This document shows positions 1 through 7,650 of a stretch of DNA of 64,000 nucleotides, in pieces. Both the position numbers and the translations under genes were made by a program. A model generated the notes under the pieces. That model made no database searches. It was not told the origin of the DNA and was given only the letters and a program-made list of their open reading frames with translations. The stretch comes from Paenibacillus auburnensis. GTDB taxonomy: Bacteria; Bacillota; Bacilli; Paenibacillales; Paenibacillaceae. Within the stretch, counting starts at the first letter, position 1; every line of letters begins with the position of its first letter. The stretch lies in contig NZ_CAKMMG010000001.1 in the NCBI RefSeq assembly GCF_927798115.1, positions 1,860,001 to 1,924,000 on the forward strand, written 5' to 3'.

Positions 1-1
1 A

Positions 2-181
2 ATGGATTATTATTTTCATCCTTCTCCGCGACCCTCATCACTTGAATTATTATCTGACGAGCAGTTGTTGAATATCTATGAATTAGCGGTGGAGGCAAAA
101 GCTTCGCCTGATTTTATTGAAATTATAGTAAGTGTTCTATCTGGAAGAAAATCTGCAGCCTCTAAGCTTCAGGATGTGTGA
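2..181 (+). CDS. sda: Sda-like sporulation histidine kinase inhibitor
   Basis: A 59-codon frame starts with ATG at base 2 and ends with TGA at 179-181. The translation contains LLSDEQLLNIYELA followed by SPDFIEIIVSVL, which lines up with the B. subtilis Sda helical hairpin (LSDELLIESYFKA, RDFIELIENEI). Sda blocks the sporulation kinases KinA/KinB and so lowers Spo0A phosphorylation when DNA replication is disturbed. The first Met sits at the window edge, so its ribosome binding site cannot be seen and the start could lie further upstream. The family is usually 45-60 aa, so this length fits. Confidence 0.75.
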   Translation: MDYYFHPSPRPSSLELLSDEQLLNIYELAVEAKASPDFIEIIVSVLSGRKSAASKLQDV

Positions 182-247
182 GCACATTGTTCCAGCCTGC
201 TTCTACATAATTCATTTCAATAACCATAATTTCAAAACCTATATCTA

Positions 248-287
248 AAGAAGCCATCCCTCACTTCCGTGAAGAGGATGGCTTCTT
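248..287. terminator. Bidirectional hairpin between convergent genes
   Basis: A 12-bp perfect inverted repeat (248-259 with 276-287) lies between the sda-like gene and the convergent gene ending at 325. Short T-rich stretches follow on both strands, so it probably ends both transcripts. Confidence 0.6.
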
Positions 288-324
288 TGCATGCGGACCG
301 GAACACAGCGTCATACTCGCCCGA

Positions 325-633
325 CTACTCGATAAATTCAGTTTTAAACACATTATCTAACTTCCCGCCAAGTCTTTTTTTGAGCGGCACTTTAATATCA
401 CGGCCTAGTTCCTTAAAGAAGGTATCGACATCGCATTTCACATTTTGTGCCATCGCAATAACCGTACCGTCACCTACGATGTTCTGGTTTACTTCAAGAG
501 GCACATCGACTTCGATGTCGTATTTCTTGGTCAGGGTCTTGATGTAACGGGCGAAAATCTCCAGCAGCTCTTCATTGTTGAAATTTTCGATTGCGGCTTT
601 TCCCTTGGTGGTAAATTTCATGTTAATTCTCAT
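325..633 (-). CDS. Hypothetical 102-aa protein
   Basis: I do not recognise this protein. The ATG at 633 is chosen over upstream in-frame starts because AAAGGGGA lies 8-10 bases before it. The product is charged and soluble, with a helical N-terminal half (NNEELLEIFARYIKTL) and a Lys/Arg-rich C-terminal part, and no signal peptide or membrane segment. It stands alone between a hairpin and an XRE gene of the same orientation. Confidence 0.55.
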   Translation of the reverse strand: MRINMKFTTKGKAAIENFNNEELLEIFARYIKTLTKKYDIEVDVPLEVNQNIVGDGTVIAMAQNVKCDVDTFFKELGRDIKVPLKKRLGGKLDNVFKTEFIE

Positions 634-753
634 TAATAGATATCCCCTTTTCTGTCGAACCATTTTTTGTTGGTTTATGGATCAAGATGAATAGATGGCT
701 GCAAGAAAGGGCAACATTATTCATTTTTGAAAACTGGTTGTACCGGCTCACAG

Positions 754-1413
754 CTACTTAAAAGCCCCTTTAACCTGCTGCGCCTTAAACTGGGTGAATT
801 CCTTCAAAGCCTGAATAATCTCGTCCTGCTCCTCTTCCTTGAGCTCGTAGATATACTCCCTCAGCCACTCCCCGAACAGATAGGCTTGCCGGCCTTTGCG
901 GGGCTGTTTCCGCAGTGAATCCAGATTTCCTTCAAACTTGTCATTGAGTACATCCGTAAGATTATATTTCTCAATTTTTTCTATTACCATTCCTGCCCCA
1001 TATTCCGTTTCATAAACGATAACTTCGTCTGAATCAAACGAAACATAAGACGTCTCCTTACCTTCCTTAGCCCGAAACGCCTTCAGCTTATTAAAAGCTG
1101 TCTCATATCTGTAATCCTGTGACTGATCATGTAGCGGCTGCTTGTATCCCTGCTTCAACGTCTTAATATATTCAATATCAGGCATGTAATCGGCCAGGTG
1201 GTACATCCGGTTCTTGAGATCACTTCCGAGCGCTTCGATTATTTTGTCCAGGTTGTCTTTTAGAGGAATGCTTTCTCCCCGTTCAATCTTGCTAAGCTGT
1301 GAGTAGCTGATGCCGCTCTTCTCTTCCAGACCCCTTAAGGTCAAACCTCGCGCTTTCCTGAAGTGCCGGATAAAGTCTCCGAGCTCATCGGGATAATGAT
1401 CGAAATCGTTCAT
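754..1413 (-). CDS. XRE-family transcriptional regulator
   Basis: The N-terminal 60 residues form a Cro/CI-type helix-turn-helix: IRHFRKARGLTLRGLEEKSG, then ISYSQLSKIERGE, the typical recognition-helix pattern. The remaining 150 residues are an unrecognised effector or dimerisation part rich in charged helices. ATG at 1413 is preceded by GAGGTGA with suitable spacing, so the longer in-frame version is not used. A bidirectional terminator separates it from the MFS gene to its right. The target genes are unknown. Confidence 0.8.
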   Translation of the reverse strand: MNDFDHYPDELGDFIRHFRKARGLTLRGLEEKSGISYSQLSKIERGESIPLKDNLDKIIEALGSDLKNRMYHLADYMPDIEYIKTLKQGYKQPLHDQSQDYRYETAFNKLKAFRAKEGKETSYVSFDSDEVIVYETEYGAGMVIEKIEKYNLTDVLNDKFEGNLDSLRKQPRKGRQAYLFGEWLREYIYELKEEEQDEIIQALKEFTQFKAQQVKGAFK

Positions 1414-1496
1414 GGGGTCACCTCTACCTCTATCATAACACAAGATAACACTTTGTGTTTCAATATAACAATTAATACCTTAAAATATCTTTATCC

Positions 1497-1534
1497 AAAA
1501 AAGGTCCCGGCTCTAGGGAGTCGGGACCTTTTTT
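1497..1534. terminator. Bidirectional rho-independent terminator
   Basis: AAAAAAGGTCCCG (1497-1509) pairs with CGGGACCTTTTTT (1522-1534). A-tract and T-tract on opposite sides give a U-run in both directions. On the minus strand it closes the SDR-MFS operon. Confidence 0.85.
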
Positions 1535-1599
1535 GCAAATTTAAGAATTTCTGTTTAACCGTAATTACCGAACTCTTTTAAATCAGCTGCATAGTCAGT

Positions 1600-3045
1600 T
1601 CACTTTGCCACTTCGGTCTGTTTGGTCTTTTCTATGAATAAGGAAAGAACTAGACCGATGATCCCAAAAATAATAACAGCAAAGTAAGCATCATTCATTC
1701 CGGCAATGGAAGCCTCCTGCACAATTTTTGTGGAGTCCGTAATTACTCCTTCTGCAGATAACTTTATAGCGTGGGCTTGTGCACGGTTCGTAAGAATTGT
1801 GACCAGAAGCGCAGTGCCGATGGCCCCTGAAACTTGCTTCACCGTATTCGAGATTGCAGTACCGTGAGCGTGGAGTGATACAGGCAGCTGGTTAAGCCCG
1901 GCAGTAGTAATTGGCATCAGAAACAGCGCCATTCCCACCCGTCTGCCGGTAGACATCAGCAGGAGATACGTATAACTTGTAGAGGAAGTTAAGGAAATAA
2001 ACCCGATTGTGGTCACAATTGTAATCGCAATGCCGACAACAGACAGCCATTTGGCTCCGAAGCGGTCGAATAGTCTTCCTGCTACCGGCATTAGAAGTCC
2101 CATAAGCAAGGCACCAGGTAACATCAATTCTCCGGCCTCAAGAGCCGTATAGTGTCTCATGTTCTGCAAGTAGATGGGCAGCAGCATCATATCAGCATAC
2201 ATGACTACAGTGACCGCAACATTTATAATCGTAGTTAACGTGAACATGTTGTATTTAAAAGCCTTAAGCTCCAGCAACGGACTGCTGCTTCTTAACTGGC
2301 TTATGGTGAATAAAATTAGCGAAAGTATACCTGTAATAAAGCTTATAATGACTTCTGTACTGGACCAGCCGATGGCACCCGCTCTGCTGAAGCCGTATAA
2401 CAAGGTGCCGAACCCTATTGTAGACAAAATCATTCCCGCAACATCCAGCCTTGGAAAGGTGCGCTCCGTTACATTTTTCAAGTACATAATTGCAAGAAGA
2501 ATAACCAGTATTGTAAACGGAATAATTACGTAGAATAATGAGCGCCATACATAATGATCCAGCATATATCCTGCATAAGTGGGACCAATGGCTGGAGCGA
2601 AAATGATAGCTACGCCTATTAGCCCCATCGCCCCTCCCCGCTTCTCCTCAGGAAATAAAGCCAGCACAACATTCATCAGCAAGGGCATAATAATACCCGC
2701 TCCTGCTGCCTGCACGAGACGTCCGATAAGGAGCACTTCAAATCCAGGGGCAACACTGGAGATTACGGATCCCACCAAAAAGGCAATCATCGCGGAAATA
2801 AATAACTCACGGGTCGTAAAACGTTGCATAAGATAAGCGGTCACCGGGATAAATACCCCGTTGACCAGCATATAGCCTGTGGTAAGCCATTGAGCTGTTG
2901 TAGCTGCTATATGAAAAGATAGGATCAGTTCCGGGATTGCCACACTCATAATGGTCTGATTCAAAACCGTAATGAATGCACCCAAAATCATTATAAAAAG
3001 AAGTGGTCCTTTTTTAATATTAGTAATGTCCAAGTCATTATTCAT
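1600..3045 (-). CDS. DHA2-family MFS multidrug efflux transporter
   Basis: The 481-aa membrane protein has about 14 hydrophobic segments, the topology of the EmrB/QacA (DHA2) drug:proton antiporters. The N-terminal helices read LFIMILGAFITVLNQTIMSV, with the loop QWLTTGYMLVNG and motif-C-like text (GVAIIFAPAIGPTYAGYMLD) typical of the family. It would pump toxic compounds out in exchange for protons. It is the second gene of an operon: the SDR gene stops 4 bases upstream. GGGGAA before ATG 3045 supports the start. The substrate cannot be read from sequence. Confidence 0.9.
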   Translation of the reverse strand: MNNDLDITNIKKGPLLFIMILGAFITVLNQTIMSVAIPELILSFHIAATTAQWLTTGYMLVNGVFIPVTAYLMQRFTTRELFISAMIAFLVGSVISSVAPGFEVLLIGRLVQAAGAGIIMPLLMNVVLALFPEEKRGGAMGLIGVAIIFAPAIGPTYAGYMLDHYVWRSLFYVIIPFTILVILLAIMYLKNVTERTFPRLDVAGMILSTIGFGTLLYGFSRAGAIGWSSTEVIISFITGILSLILFTISQLRSSSPLLELKAFKYNMFTLTTIINVAVTVVMYADMMLLPIYLQNMRHYTALEAGELMLPGALLMGLLMPVAGRLFDRFGAKWLSVVGIAITIVTTIGFISLTSSTSYTYLLLMSTGRRVGMALFLMPITTAGLNQLPVSLHAHGTAISNTVKQVSGAIGTALLVTILTNRAQAHAIKLSAEGVITDSTKIVQEASIAGMNDAYFAVIIFGIIGLVLSLFIEKTKQTEVAK

Positions 3046-3049
3046 AATT

Positions 3050-3949
3050 TTATTTATTCCCCTTCAGACATTGAGATTCAAAATAGCCTTTTTCCGCTAA
3101 TAAATCCTGTGTGACCTCCCACAATTTTTTCTGCATCGCAAGGTCGCCGCCCGGAGATACTGGTTCGATTGATTTTCCGGTTCCAACGTTAAAGTACCCG
3201 CCAGAAACTTTTTCATATTCCGGTTCCACGATTAATTTAATTATGATATCCGTTCCTCTACGAGGATCACCTAGACGCAGAAGTTTCAAAATACGTTCGA
3301 TGACAGAGGCAAATCTGAGCTCGCGTCCAAGCCCAGTTACATTAAAGCCCGGGTTGAGTGCATTTACGCTGATGTTCGTTCCTGCCCATTGCCGGGCCAA
3401 TTCCGCAGTGAACATGATGTCCAATAATTTGGTTTTCCCATAGATGGGAGAGGAGCCGCGAGCAGTGAACGGAGTGGTATCGGTTAAATCGTCGGGCAAT
3501 TTCAGTACACCATGTCTACGGGAAGCTTCAGAAGCCACATTTACTACTCTTGCGCTGGTTGCATTCTGTAAGGAGGGCAGCAGTGTCTTCGACAATAACC
3601 AGGGCGCTAAATAATTGACAGCAATCATTTCAGGGAAGCCCTCGGAAGTGACACGGGGCTCAAAGGCATGTATGCCGGCATTATTTAAAAGCACATCAAT
3701 TACTGGGTAGGCCGCAACAATTTCTTTACCCACACGGTTAACATCCTCCATTAGTGCTAAATCTCCGTAGAAAAAGCCGATCTTTACAGAAGGAGCATTG
3801 GCTTCAATTATTGTTCTAGTTGCCTCCGCACGTTCTTTGCTTCTGGCGGTCAGAACAAGGTTAAACCCGCGCTTTGCCAATTCTATAGCCACAAGCTGCC
3901 CCAAACCGCTGGTTGCTCCTGTGATGACAGCAGTTGTTTCTTTACTCAT
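3050..3949 (-). CDS. Short-chain dehydrogenase/reductase
   Basis: A classical SDR: nucleotide-binding TGATSGLG near residue 12, NNAG near residue 90, and the catalytic YGKTK with a Ser in NVASEASRR. The 299-aa length is close to retinol dehydrogenase/WW-oxidoreductase-like SDRs. The second Met (3949) is preferred because AAGGAG lies 7 bases before it; the first Met would leave only one base. It heads an operon with the MFS transporter and has a strong promoter overlapped by two operator copies. The combination suggests inducible detoxification plus export, which is inference. Confidence 0.88.
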   Translation of the reverse strand: MSKETTAVITGATSGLGQLVAIELAKRGFNLVLTARSKERAEATRTIIEANAPSVKIGFFYGDLALMEDVNRVGKEIVAAYPVIDVLLNNAGIHAFEPRVTSEGFPEMIAVNYLAPWLLSKTLLPSLQNATSARVVNVASEASRRHGVLKLPDDLTDTTPFTARGSSPIYGKTKLLDIMFTAELARQWAGTNISVNALNPGFNVTGLGRELRFASVIERILKLLRLGDPRRGTDIIIKLIVEPEYEKVSGGYFNVGTGKSIEPVSPGGDLAMQKKLWEVTQDLLAEKGYFESQCLKGNK

Positions 3950-4016
3950 CTTCATTCTCCTTAAGTGATACTTTTTTTTGTAATTTGGAAATAAGGAAAC
4001 CGGTCAAACCATCAAT

Positions 4017-4066
4017 ATAGTTGATATATGTCCACTATAATTATTTAATGGATATATGTCAACTAT
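4017..4066 (-). promoter_or_regulatory. Repressible sigma-A promoter with twin operators
   Basis: On the minus strand, -35 TTGACA (4057-4062), a 17-bp spacer and -10 TATAGT (4034-4039) form a near-consensus promoter for the SDR-MFS operon. Two related 22-bp imperfect palindromes of the type ATAGTTGAYATATRTC lie at 4017-4038 and 4045-4066, covering the -10 and the -35, 28 bp apart centre to centre. This is the layout of a MarR/TetR/PadR-type repressor site. No matching regulator gene adjoins it in the window. Confidence 0.75.
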
Positions 4067-4160
4067 ATTACCCATGGAACGATGTTGAGCTGAATGACTT
4101 CATGCAAATACCTCGCCGCTTCAATGGCTTTGATTTGGACTGAATAACTCTGCAACTACA

Positions 4161-4215
4161 ATAAAAACCGCCAATCACAGGCTTCCCGAAGGAAACTGTA
4201 ATTAGCGGTTTTTAT
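4161..4215 (-). terminator. Original spo0A terminator, displaced by the prophage
   Basis: A roughly 20-bp inverted repeat (4161-4180 with 4196-4215, two mismatches) is followed on the minus strand by TTTTTATT. It lies about 50 bases past the displaced copy of the spo0A stop codon at 4267-4269. Before integration it would have been the terminator directly downstream of spo0A. Confidence 0.7.
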
Positions 4216-4264
4216 CGTTTGTTGCTTATAAAGTGAAACCCTTCACATATCCTGATCCTTACCC

Positions 4265-4326
4265 TTTCAAGATACCTTATGCTCAATGCGCAGCTTGTCG
4301 GCTACCATGGCAATAAATTCCGAGTT
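4265..4326. repeat. attL, 62-bp core
   Basis: Identical over 62 bases to 44010-44071; the match ends with C/G at the left and C/A at the right. Read on the minus strand it encodes the C-terminal 20 residues of Spo0A and its TGA stop, without the rest of the gene. It is therefore the chromosomal 3' fragment displaced by integration. Confidence 0.95.
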
Positions 4327-4462
4327 CACTCCGGTCAGACTCGCTTGCACATCGCACAACGATGCGGATAGTTGGACGTGAACACTCCGAAATAGCGATA
4401 AATAATGCGCACCTTTATCGGAACGTTTAGCGAAACTTTAACGCTAAAGGAGACGCAGACAA

Positions 4463-5494
4463 ATGGTACGAAAAGATCCGAAATTTACGTTTGTATCGAA
4501 AGGAGGAAAGAGCGTTAAAATAGCGCTCGCGAAACACATTCCGCAGTTTATTGACTCTAAACGGTTGGAGAACCGATCGCCTAAAACAATCAGCGCCTAT
4601 ACGCAAGTTCTTGAGCAATTCCGTAAATGGTATGAGGCTACGGACTATAAGGACTTTACGGCGGAGATTCTACGGGAATATATTGAGTATCTTACGTTCA
4701 GCAAATCGAAGTGGGACGACCACCCGACGAGCCCGATCGGCAGCGTAGGATTATCACCGCGAACAGTCAATAATGTTATTCGAAATATGCGTATCTTTTT
4801 TAATTACCTCATTAAAGAGCGTATAATAACGCACTCCCCAATGGACGAAGTAAATTACCAACGGGAGGAAAAAGATACGTTTGAAGTTTTCACGGATGAG
4901 GACGTCTTGCGACTTCTCAGCGCTCCTAATCGTCGGGTCTACACTGGCCGGCGCGACTACTGTATGATGCTTGTTCTTATCGACTGTGGATTGCGCATAA
5001 AGGAGCTTACTGGATTACGTGTCTCGGACGTGGATTTTAAGCTTCGCCAAATTGTAATTCGAGCGGAGATCGCTAAGACAAATACAACGCGTGTCGTGCC
5101 TATTTCACAACGGACCATAAAAGAGTTAGAAAAGTTAATAGCATATATGGACATTGAGGGATCAGATTATTTATGGTTGACGCAGTTCGGAGAACGTTAC
5201 CTGGGCGATACTTTTGGGAAGATGCTTAAACTATATGCTAAGCGCGTTGGAGTAGTAGGTCCGCGTGTATCTCCACATACATTCCGCCACTACTTCGCAG
5301 TCAAATTTCTGCGCGGTTCAGGTGATCCTATGGCATTAGCGCGCATTTTAGGTCATGTATCACTAAATATGACGCAGGTATACATTCGATACACAGGAAC
5401 GGACCTGCGGGAACAGCACGATAAGGCATCGCCAGTAATGAACTTGATAGATAGCGGAAACAGAAAAAAGCGCGGTAAGCAACGGTTCTCGTAA
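4463..5494 (+). CDS. Tyrosine recombinase (attL-side integrase)
   Basis: A 343-aa phage integrase with an N-terminal SAM-like DNA-binding domain (about residues 25-125) and a catalytic domain with all signature residues: Arg in DCGLRIKEL, Lys in AKTNTTRVVP, HxxR in SPHTFRHYF, the second His in ILGHVSLN and the Tyr nucleophile in TQVYIRY. AAAGGAGA precedes ATG 4463. It lies 136 bp from attL and points inward, the usual place for the integrase. It is clearly a paralogue of the recombinase at 41717-42757 and shares the QHDK-type C-terminal tail with both attR-side recombinases. Confidence 0.93.
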   Translation: MVRKDPKFTFVSKGGKSVKIALAKHIPQFIDSKRLENRSPKTISAYTQVLEQFRKWYEATDYKDFTAEILREYIEYLTFSKSKWDDHPTSPIGSVGLSPRTVNNVIRNMRIFFNYLIKERIITHSPMDEVNYQREEKDTFEVFTDEDVLRLLSAPNRRVYTGRRDYCMMLVLIDCGLRIKELTGLRVSDVDFKLRQIVIRAEIAKTNTTRVVPISQRTIKELEKLIAYMDIEGSDYLWLTQFGERYLGDTFGKMLKLYAKRVGVVGPRVSPHTFRHYFAVKFLRGSGDPMALARILGHVSLNMTQVYIRYTGTDLREQHDKASPVMNLIDSGNRKKRGKQRFS

Positions 5495-5499
5495 CGAAA

Positions 5500-5545
5500 A
5501 AAATCGCAGCCCTCACGGATGTTACTCCGCAAAGACTGCGATTTT
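5500..5545. terminator. Bidirectional hairpin between int and SHOCT gene
   Basis: AAAATCGCAG (5500-5509) pairs with CTGCGATTTT (5536-5545), with A/T runs outside. It ends the integrase transcript and overlaps the stop codon of the convergent gene. Its loop resembles that of the hairpin at 6143-6186. Confidence 0.75.
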
Positions 5546-6050
5546 ATATCCTGGCCAGAAGTTCGAGGCGCTTTTCTTCGTACTCTTCCTTAGACACGAT
5601 GTTGGCGTCTAATAATGCCTTGAGCTTCTCCAATTTTACGAAGACATCCTCGTTGTCAGGAACGCCTTGAGAGTTAGCGGAAGATATCTCAGCCTTTTGC
5701 TTATAGATGAGTTTTTCTAGCCTCAGAAAGTGGTCATAATTGTCTCGAATCATTACAGTGTTTTCATCCTTGGCGTAGTCAAACGCCGAGCTAAGTGACT
5801 TTGTCTTGTCCCCTACTCCGCTCGCAATGATCTGCATATGTCCCGCAGTAAGCATACCAGGTTTTTGCATATGTATTGAAGTAATGCTCTTAACATCGTA
5901 TGATTTAATGTCTGGTCGAGAGAGTGACATCGACTTCACAATGTATACCCGATCCTTAGTTACTGCTAGAAGTGCACTGTTACCTTCTGCCCAATCAATT
6001 ATGTCGCGCTTGTCGACTGATTCTGTTAACGTTCGATAAACTTTAGACAT
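5544..6050 (-). CDS. PH-like and SHOCT domain protein
   Basis: The 168-aa product has an N-terminal bacterial PH-like beta domain (about residues 15-110) and a C-terminal SHOCT helix pair (KLEKLKALLDANIVSKEEYEEKR without a break). SHOCT domains occur at the ends of many phage and membrane-associated proteins and are thought to mediate oligomerisation. GGGGGAGGT lies 7 bases before ATG 6050. It is a single-gene unit between two terminators beside the integrase, a position typical of genes expressed in the lysogen. Function unknown. Confidence 0.75.
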   Translation of the reverse strand: MSKVYRTLTESVDKRDIIDWAEGNSALLAVTKDRVYIVKSMSLSRPDIKSYDVKSITSIHMQKPGMLTAGHMQIIASGVGDKTKSLSSAFDYAKDENTVMIRDNYDHFLRLEKLIYKQKAEISSANSQGVPDNEDVFVKLEKLKALLDANIVSKEEYEEKRLELLARI

Positions 6051-6142
6051 GGACTGACCTCCCCCAAGTGTTGGAAATTGTTACAATAATTATCGGCCAG
6101 TTAGTATGTTTTGTAAATATAAAGCTTCTACTAACGAAAAAT

Positions 6143-6186
6143 AAAGCGCAGCCCCTACGGATATCCCTCCGCAAGGACCGCGCTTT
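6143..6186 (-). terminator. Terminator of the lysis gene cluster
   Basis: AAAGCGC (6143-6149) pairs with GCGCTTT (6180-6186). On the minus strand the hairpin is followed by TTTATTTTT. It lies directly after the small holin-like gene. Confidence 0.7.
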
Positions 6187-6188
6187 TA

Positions 6189-6374
6189 TTATTCCTTCGA
6201 ACTATCCGCTGGAAACGTTTTGTAAATACCGACGCCGATAATCGCATAGCTCACGATATCAACGGCAGCCTGGTATACGCCGGCTTCCGGAGCGACTCCG
6301 TACTTAACGAGTAATTGATACGCGAGCCCTGCGACCGCTGCGATAAATACCGGATTCAATAAGCGCTTTTTCAT
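6189..6374 (-). CDS. Small holin-like membrane protein
   Basis: A 61-aa protein with two hydrophobic segments (VFIAAVAGLAYQLLV and IVSYAIIGVGIYKTF) and a charged tail, as in the phi-LC3-type holin family. ATG 6374 is preceded by AAGGAGGCG and lies 4 bases after the endolysin stop codon. It would form or regulate membrane holes at the end of the lytic cycle. A second holin candidate lies upstream, so this may be a holin partner or antiholin. Confidence 0.6.
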   Translation of the reverse strand: MKKRLLNPVFIAAVAGLAYQLLVKYGVAPEAGVYQAAVDIVSYAIIGVGIYKTFPADSSKE

Positions 6375-6378
6375 CGTA

Positions 6379-7080
6379 TTATTTCGCCTCCTTAGTTTTG
6401 ATGCTTGCGGTTTTACTCGCGTTATCCCACGTAATGGTCGCGCCAAGCTTATCGGCAACCTCGCGCAATGGAACGTATACTGCTCCGTCGATGAGCACGC
6501 CGTCCTTCGCTTTACATCCGTCAATGATTACGTTCGCTTTATTTACGATCACTTCGACCGCCTCCTGTTTCGGTTTAATCAGCGCTAAAATAGCGTCTGT
6601 CTGCGCCTGTGTCGGACATTTCCCCGCGCGATATTCTGCGGTCGATAGTCCGAATGTCATTTCGAAATGCGGCGCGTCGTATATCGATTTGAAGTCGCCG
6701 CCCCACGTAAAGCCGAGCGCCTTCGCAATCGCAATCACTTCGTTCCAATCCGCCATACCGTCACGGTCTGCGTCAATCTTCGTATCCCACGATACCGAGC
6801 GCCCGTCATTCGTCAGCAGCGCGAAGTCAATCGCTACGCCGAAGTTATGATTCGAGTAGCCGCCGCGTGCGTGCGTTACTACGTTGCCCGGCGCTGTCCG
6901 GCCTTGCGCGTAGAGTGCGTTCTGCTCCGCAATCGTTCGTAATCCTTGCGTAATTACGATCGGAATGCCGGCGGCGTACGACCGGTCGATTAGCGCTTCG
7001 GCCGCCGCCTTTACGCACGGAATAAGCCCGGCGAGTTTCGCAGCGGACTTAGCGCGTACCTGTTCGATTGTTAACGTCAT
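6379..7080 (-). CDS. Endolysin, M15-family L-Ala-D-Glu peptidase
   Basis: The 233-aa enzyme has a peptidase M15 (VanY/CwlK-like) domain with the zinc and catalytic signatures SNHNFGVAIDF (His and Asp ligands) and APHFEM (third His). Such enzymes cut the L-Ala-D-Glu bond of the peptidoglycan stem peptide. The last 55 residues (VLIDGAVYVPLREVADKLG and TITWDN) form a copper-amine-oxidase-N-like wall-binding domain, common in Paenibacillus extracellular proteins and here probably the cell-wall targeting part. It has no signal peptide, so release depends on the neighbouring holins. Confidence 0.9.
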   Translation of the reverse strand: MTLTIEQVRAKSAAKLAGLIPCVKAAAEALIDRSYAAGIPIVITQGLRTIAEQNALYAQGRTAPGNVVTHARGGYSNHNFGVAIDFALLTNDGRSVSWDTKIDADRDGMADWNEVIAIAKALGFTWGGDFKSIYDAPHFEMTFGLSTAEYRAGKCPTQAQTDAILALIKPKQEAVEVIVNKANVIIDGCKAKDGVLIDGAVYVPLREVADKLGATITWDNASKTASIKTKEAK

Positions 7081-7083
7081 TTC

Positions 7084-7395
7084 TTATGCCGCATCCTTTC
7101 CGTGTACTACCGTTTTAATATCGCGGACATCGAGCGCCAGGCTTTCGTACTGTCCCGCCAGCGCTTCGAATCGATCCGTCAGTCCCTCCGCCAGCTTCAT
7201 TAAGCGGTCCTCACGCGCGATTGCTTCGCTATGCATCCGTTCGCGTTCCGTACGTGCCTCCGCGCTGATCCGTTCCTCGCGCGCTTTTGCTTCGTCTGAA
7301 ATCCGGATAAGCTGCTTCCAGAACGCGTAGGCCACGACCGCAGCGGCCAGCGCAAATATTCCGTTCTTTGTGACTTCCGCCCATAATACGTCCAT
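7084..7395 (-). CDS. BhlA/UviB-like holin
   Basis: A 103-aa protein with one N-terminal membrane segment (GIFALAAAVVAYAFW) followed by a long charged coiled coil (EAKAREERISAEARTERER) and a C-terminal tail. This is the build of the BhlA/UviB holin-like proteins found beside endolysins in Bacillus and Clostridium phages. Its start overlaps the stop of the upstream 63-aa gene and it stops 3 bases before the endolysin start, so the lysis genes are translated together. Confidence 0.78.
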   Translation of the reverse strand: MDVLWAEVTKNGIFALAAAVVAYAFWKQLIRISDEAKAREERISAEARTERERMHSEAIAREDRLMKLAEGLTDRFEALAGQYESLALDVRDIKTVVHGKDAA

Positions 7396-7586
7396 TAATT
7401 GCTCGCCTCCGTTTTCTGCGGTTCAAACTCCGCTAATGCTACGCCGACCGCTTCGTCAAGGCTGCGGAGGACTGCTTCGCGTTGGCCTGGCGCGATTGAC
7501 CCGAGGACTGCGCTGATTGCGTCCGTAAGCTCAGCGGCCGGGTTCGTGAGATCGACCGTTAATTCGAGTAGTGCGCGTGCTTTCAT
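7395..7586 (-). CDS. Hypothetical phage protein, first gene of lysis cluster
   Basis: A 63-aa acidic protein (LTDAISAVLGSIAPGQREAV) with no recognised domain. AGGAG lies before ATG 7586 and the stop overlaps the holin start. Similar short reading frames between tail fibre and holin genes are common in Firmicute siphoviruses; some are tail-tip or hemolysin-XhlA-like accessory proteins, but nothing here identifies the role. Confidence 0.6.
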   Translation of the reverse strand: MKARALLELTVDLTNPAAELTDAISAVLGSIAPGQREAVLRSLDEAVGVALAEFEPQKTEASN

Positions 7587-7610
7587 ATGATAACGTCTCC
7601 TTTACGTAAA

Positions 7611-7642
7611 AAGAGCCCTGCGCGTAATGGCGCAAGACTCTT
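7611..7642 (-). terminator. Hairpin after tail endopeptidase gene
   Basis: AAGAGCCCTGCGC (7611-7623) pairs with GCGCAAGACTCTT (7630-7642); minus-strand RNA continues with UUUUUACG. It separates the tail genes from the lysis genes, so lysis genes either depend on read-through or on an undetected promoter. Confidence 0.7.
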
Positions 7643-7650
7643 CGTTATAA

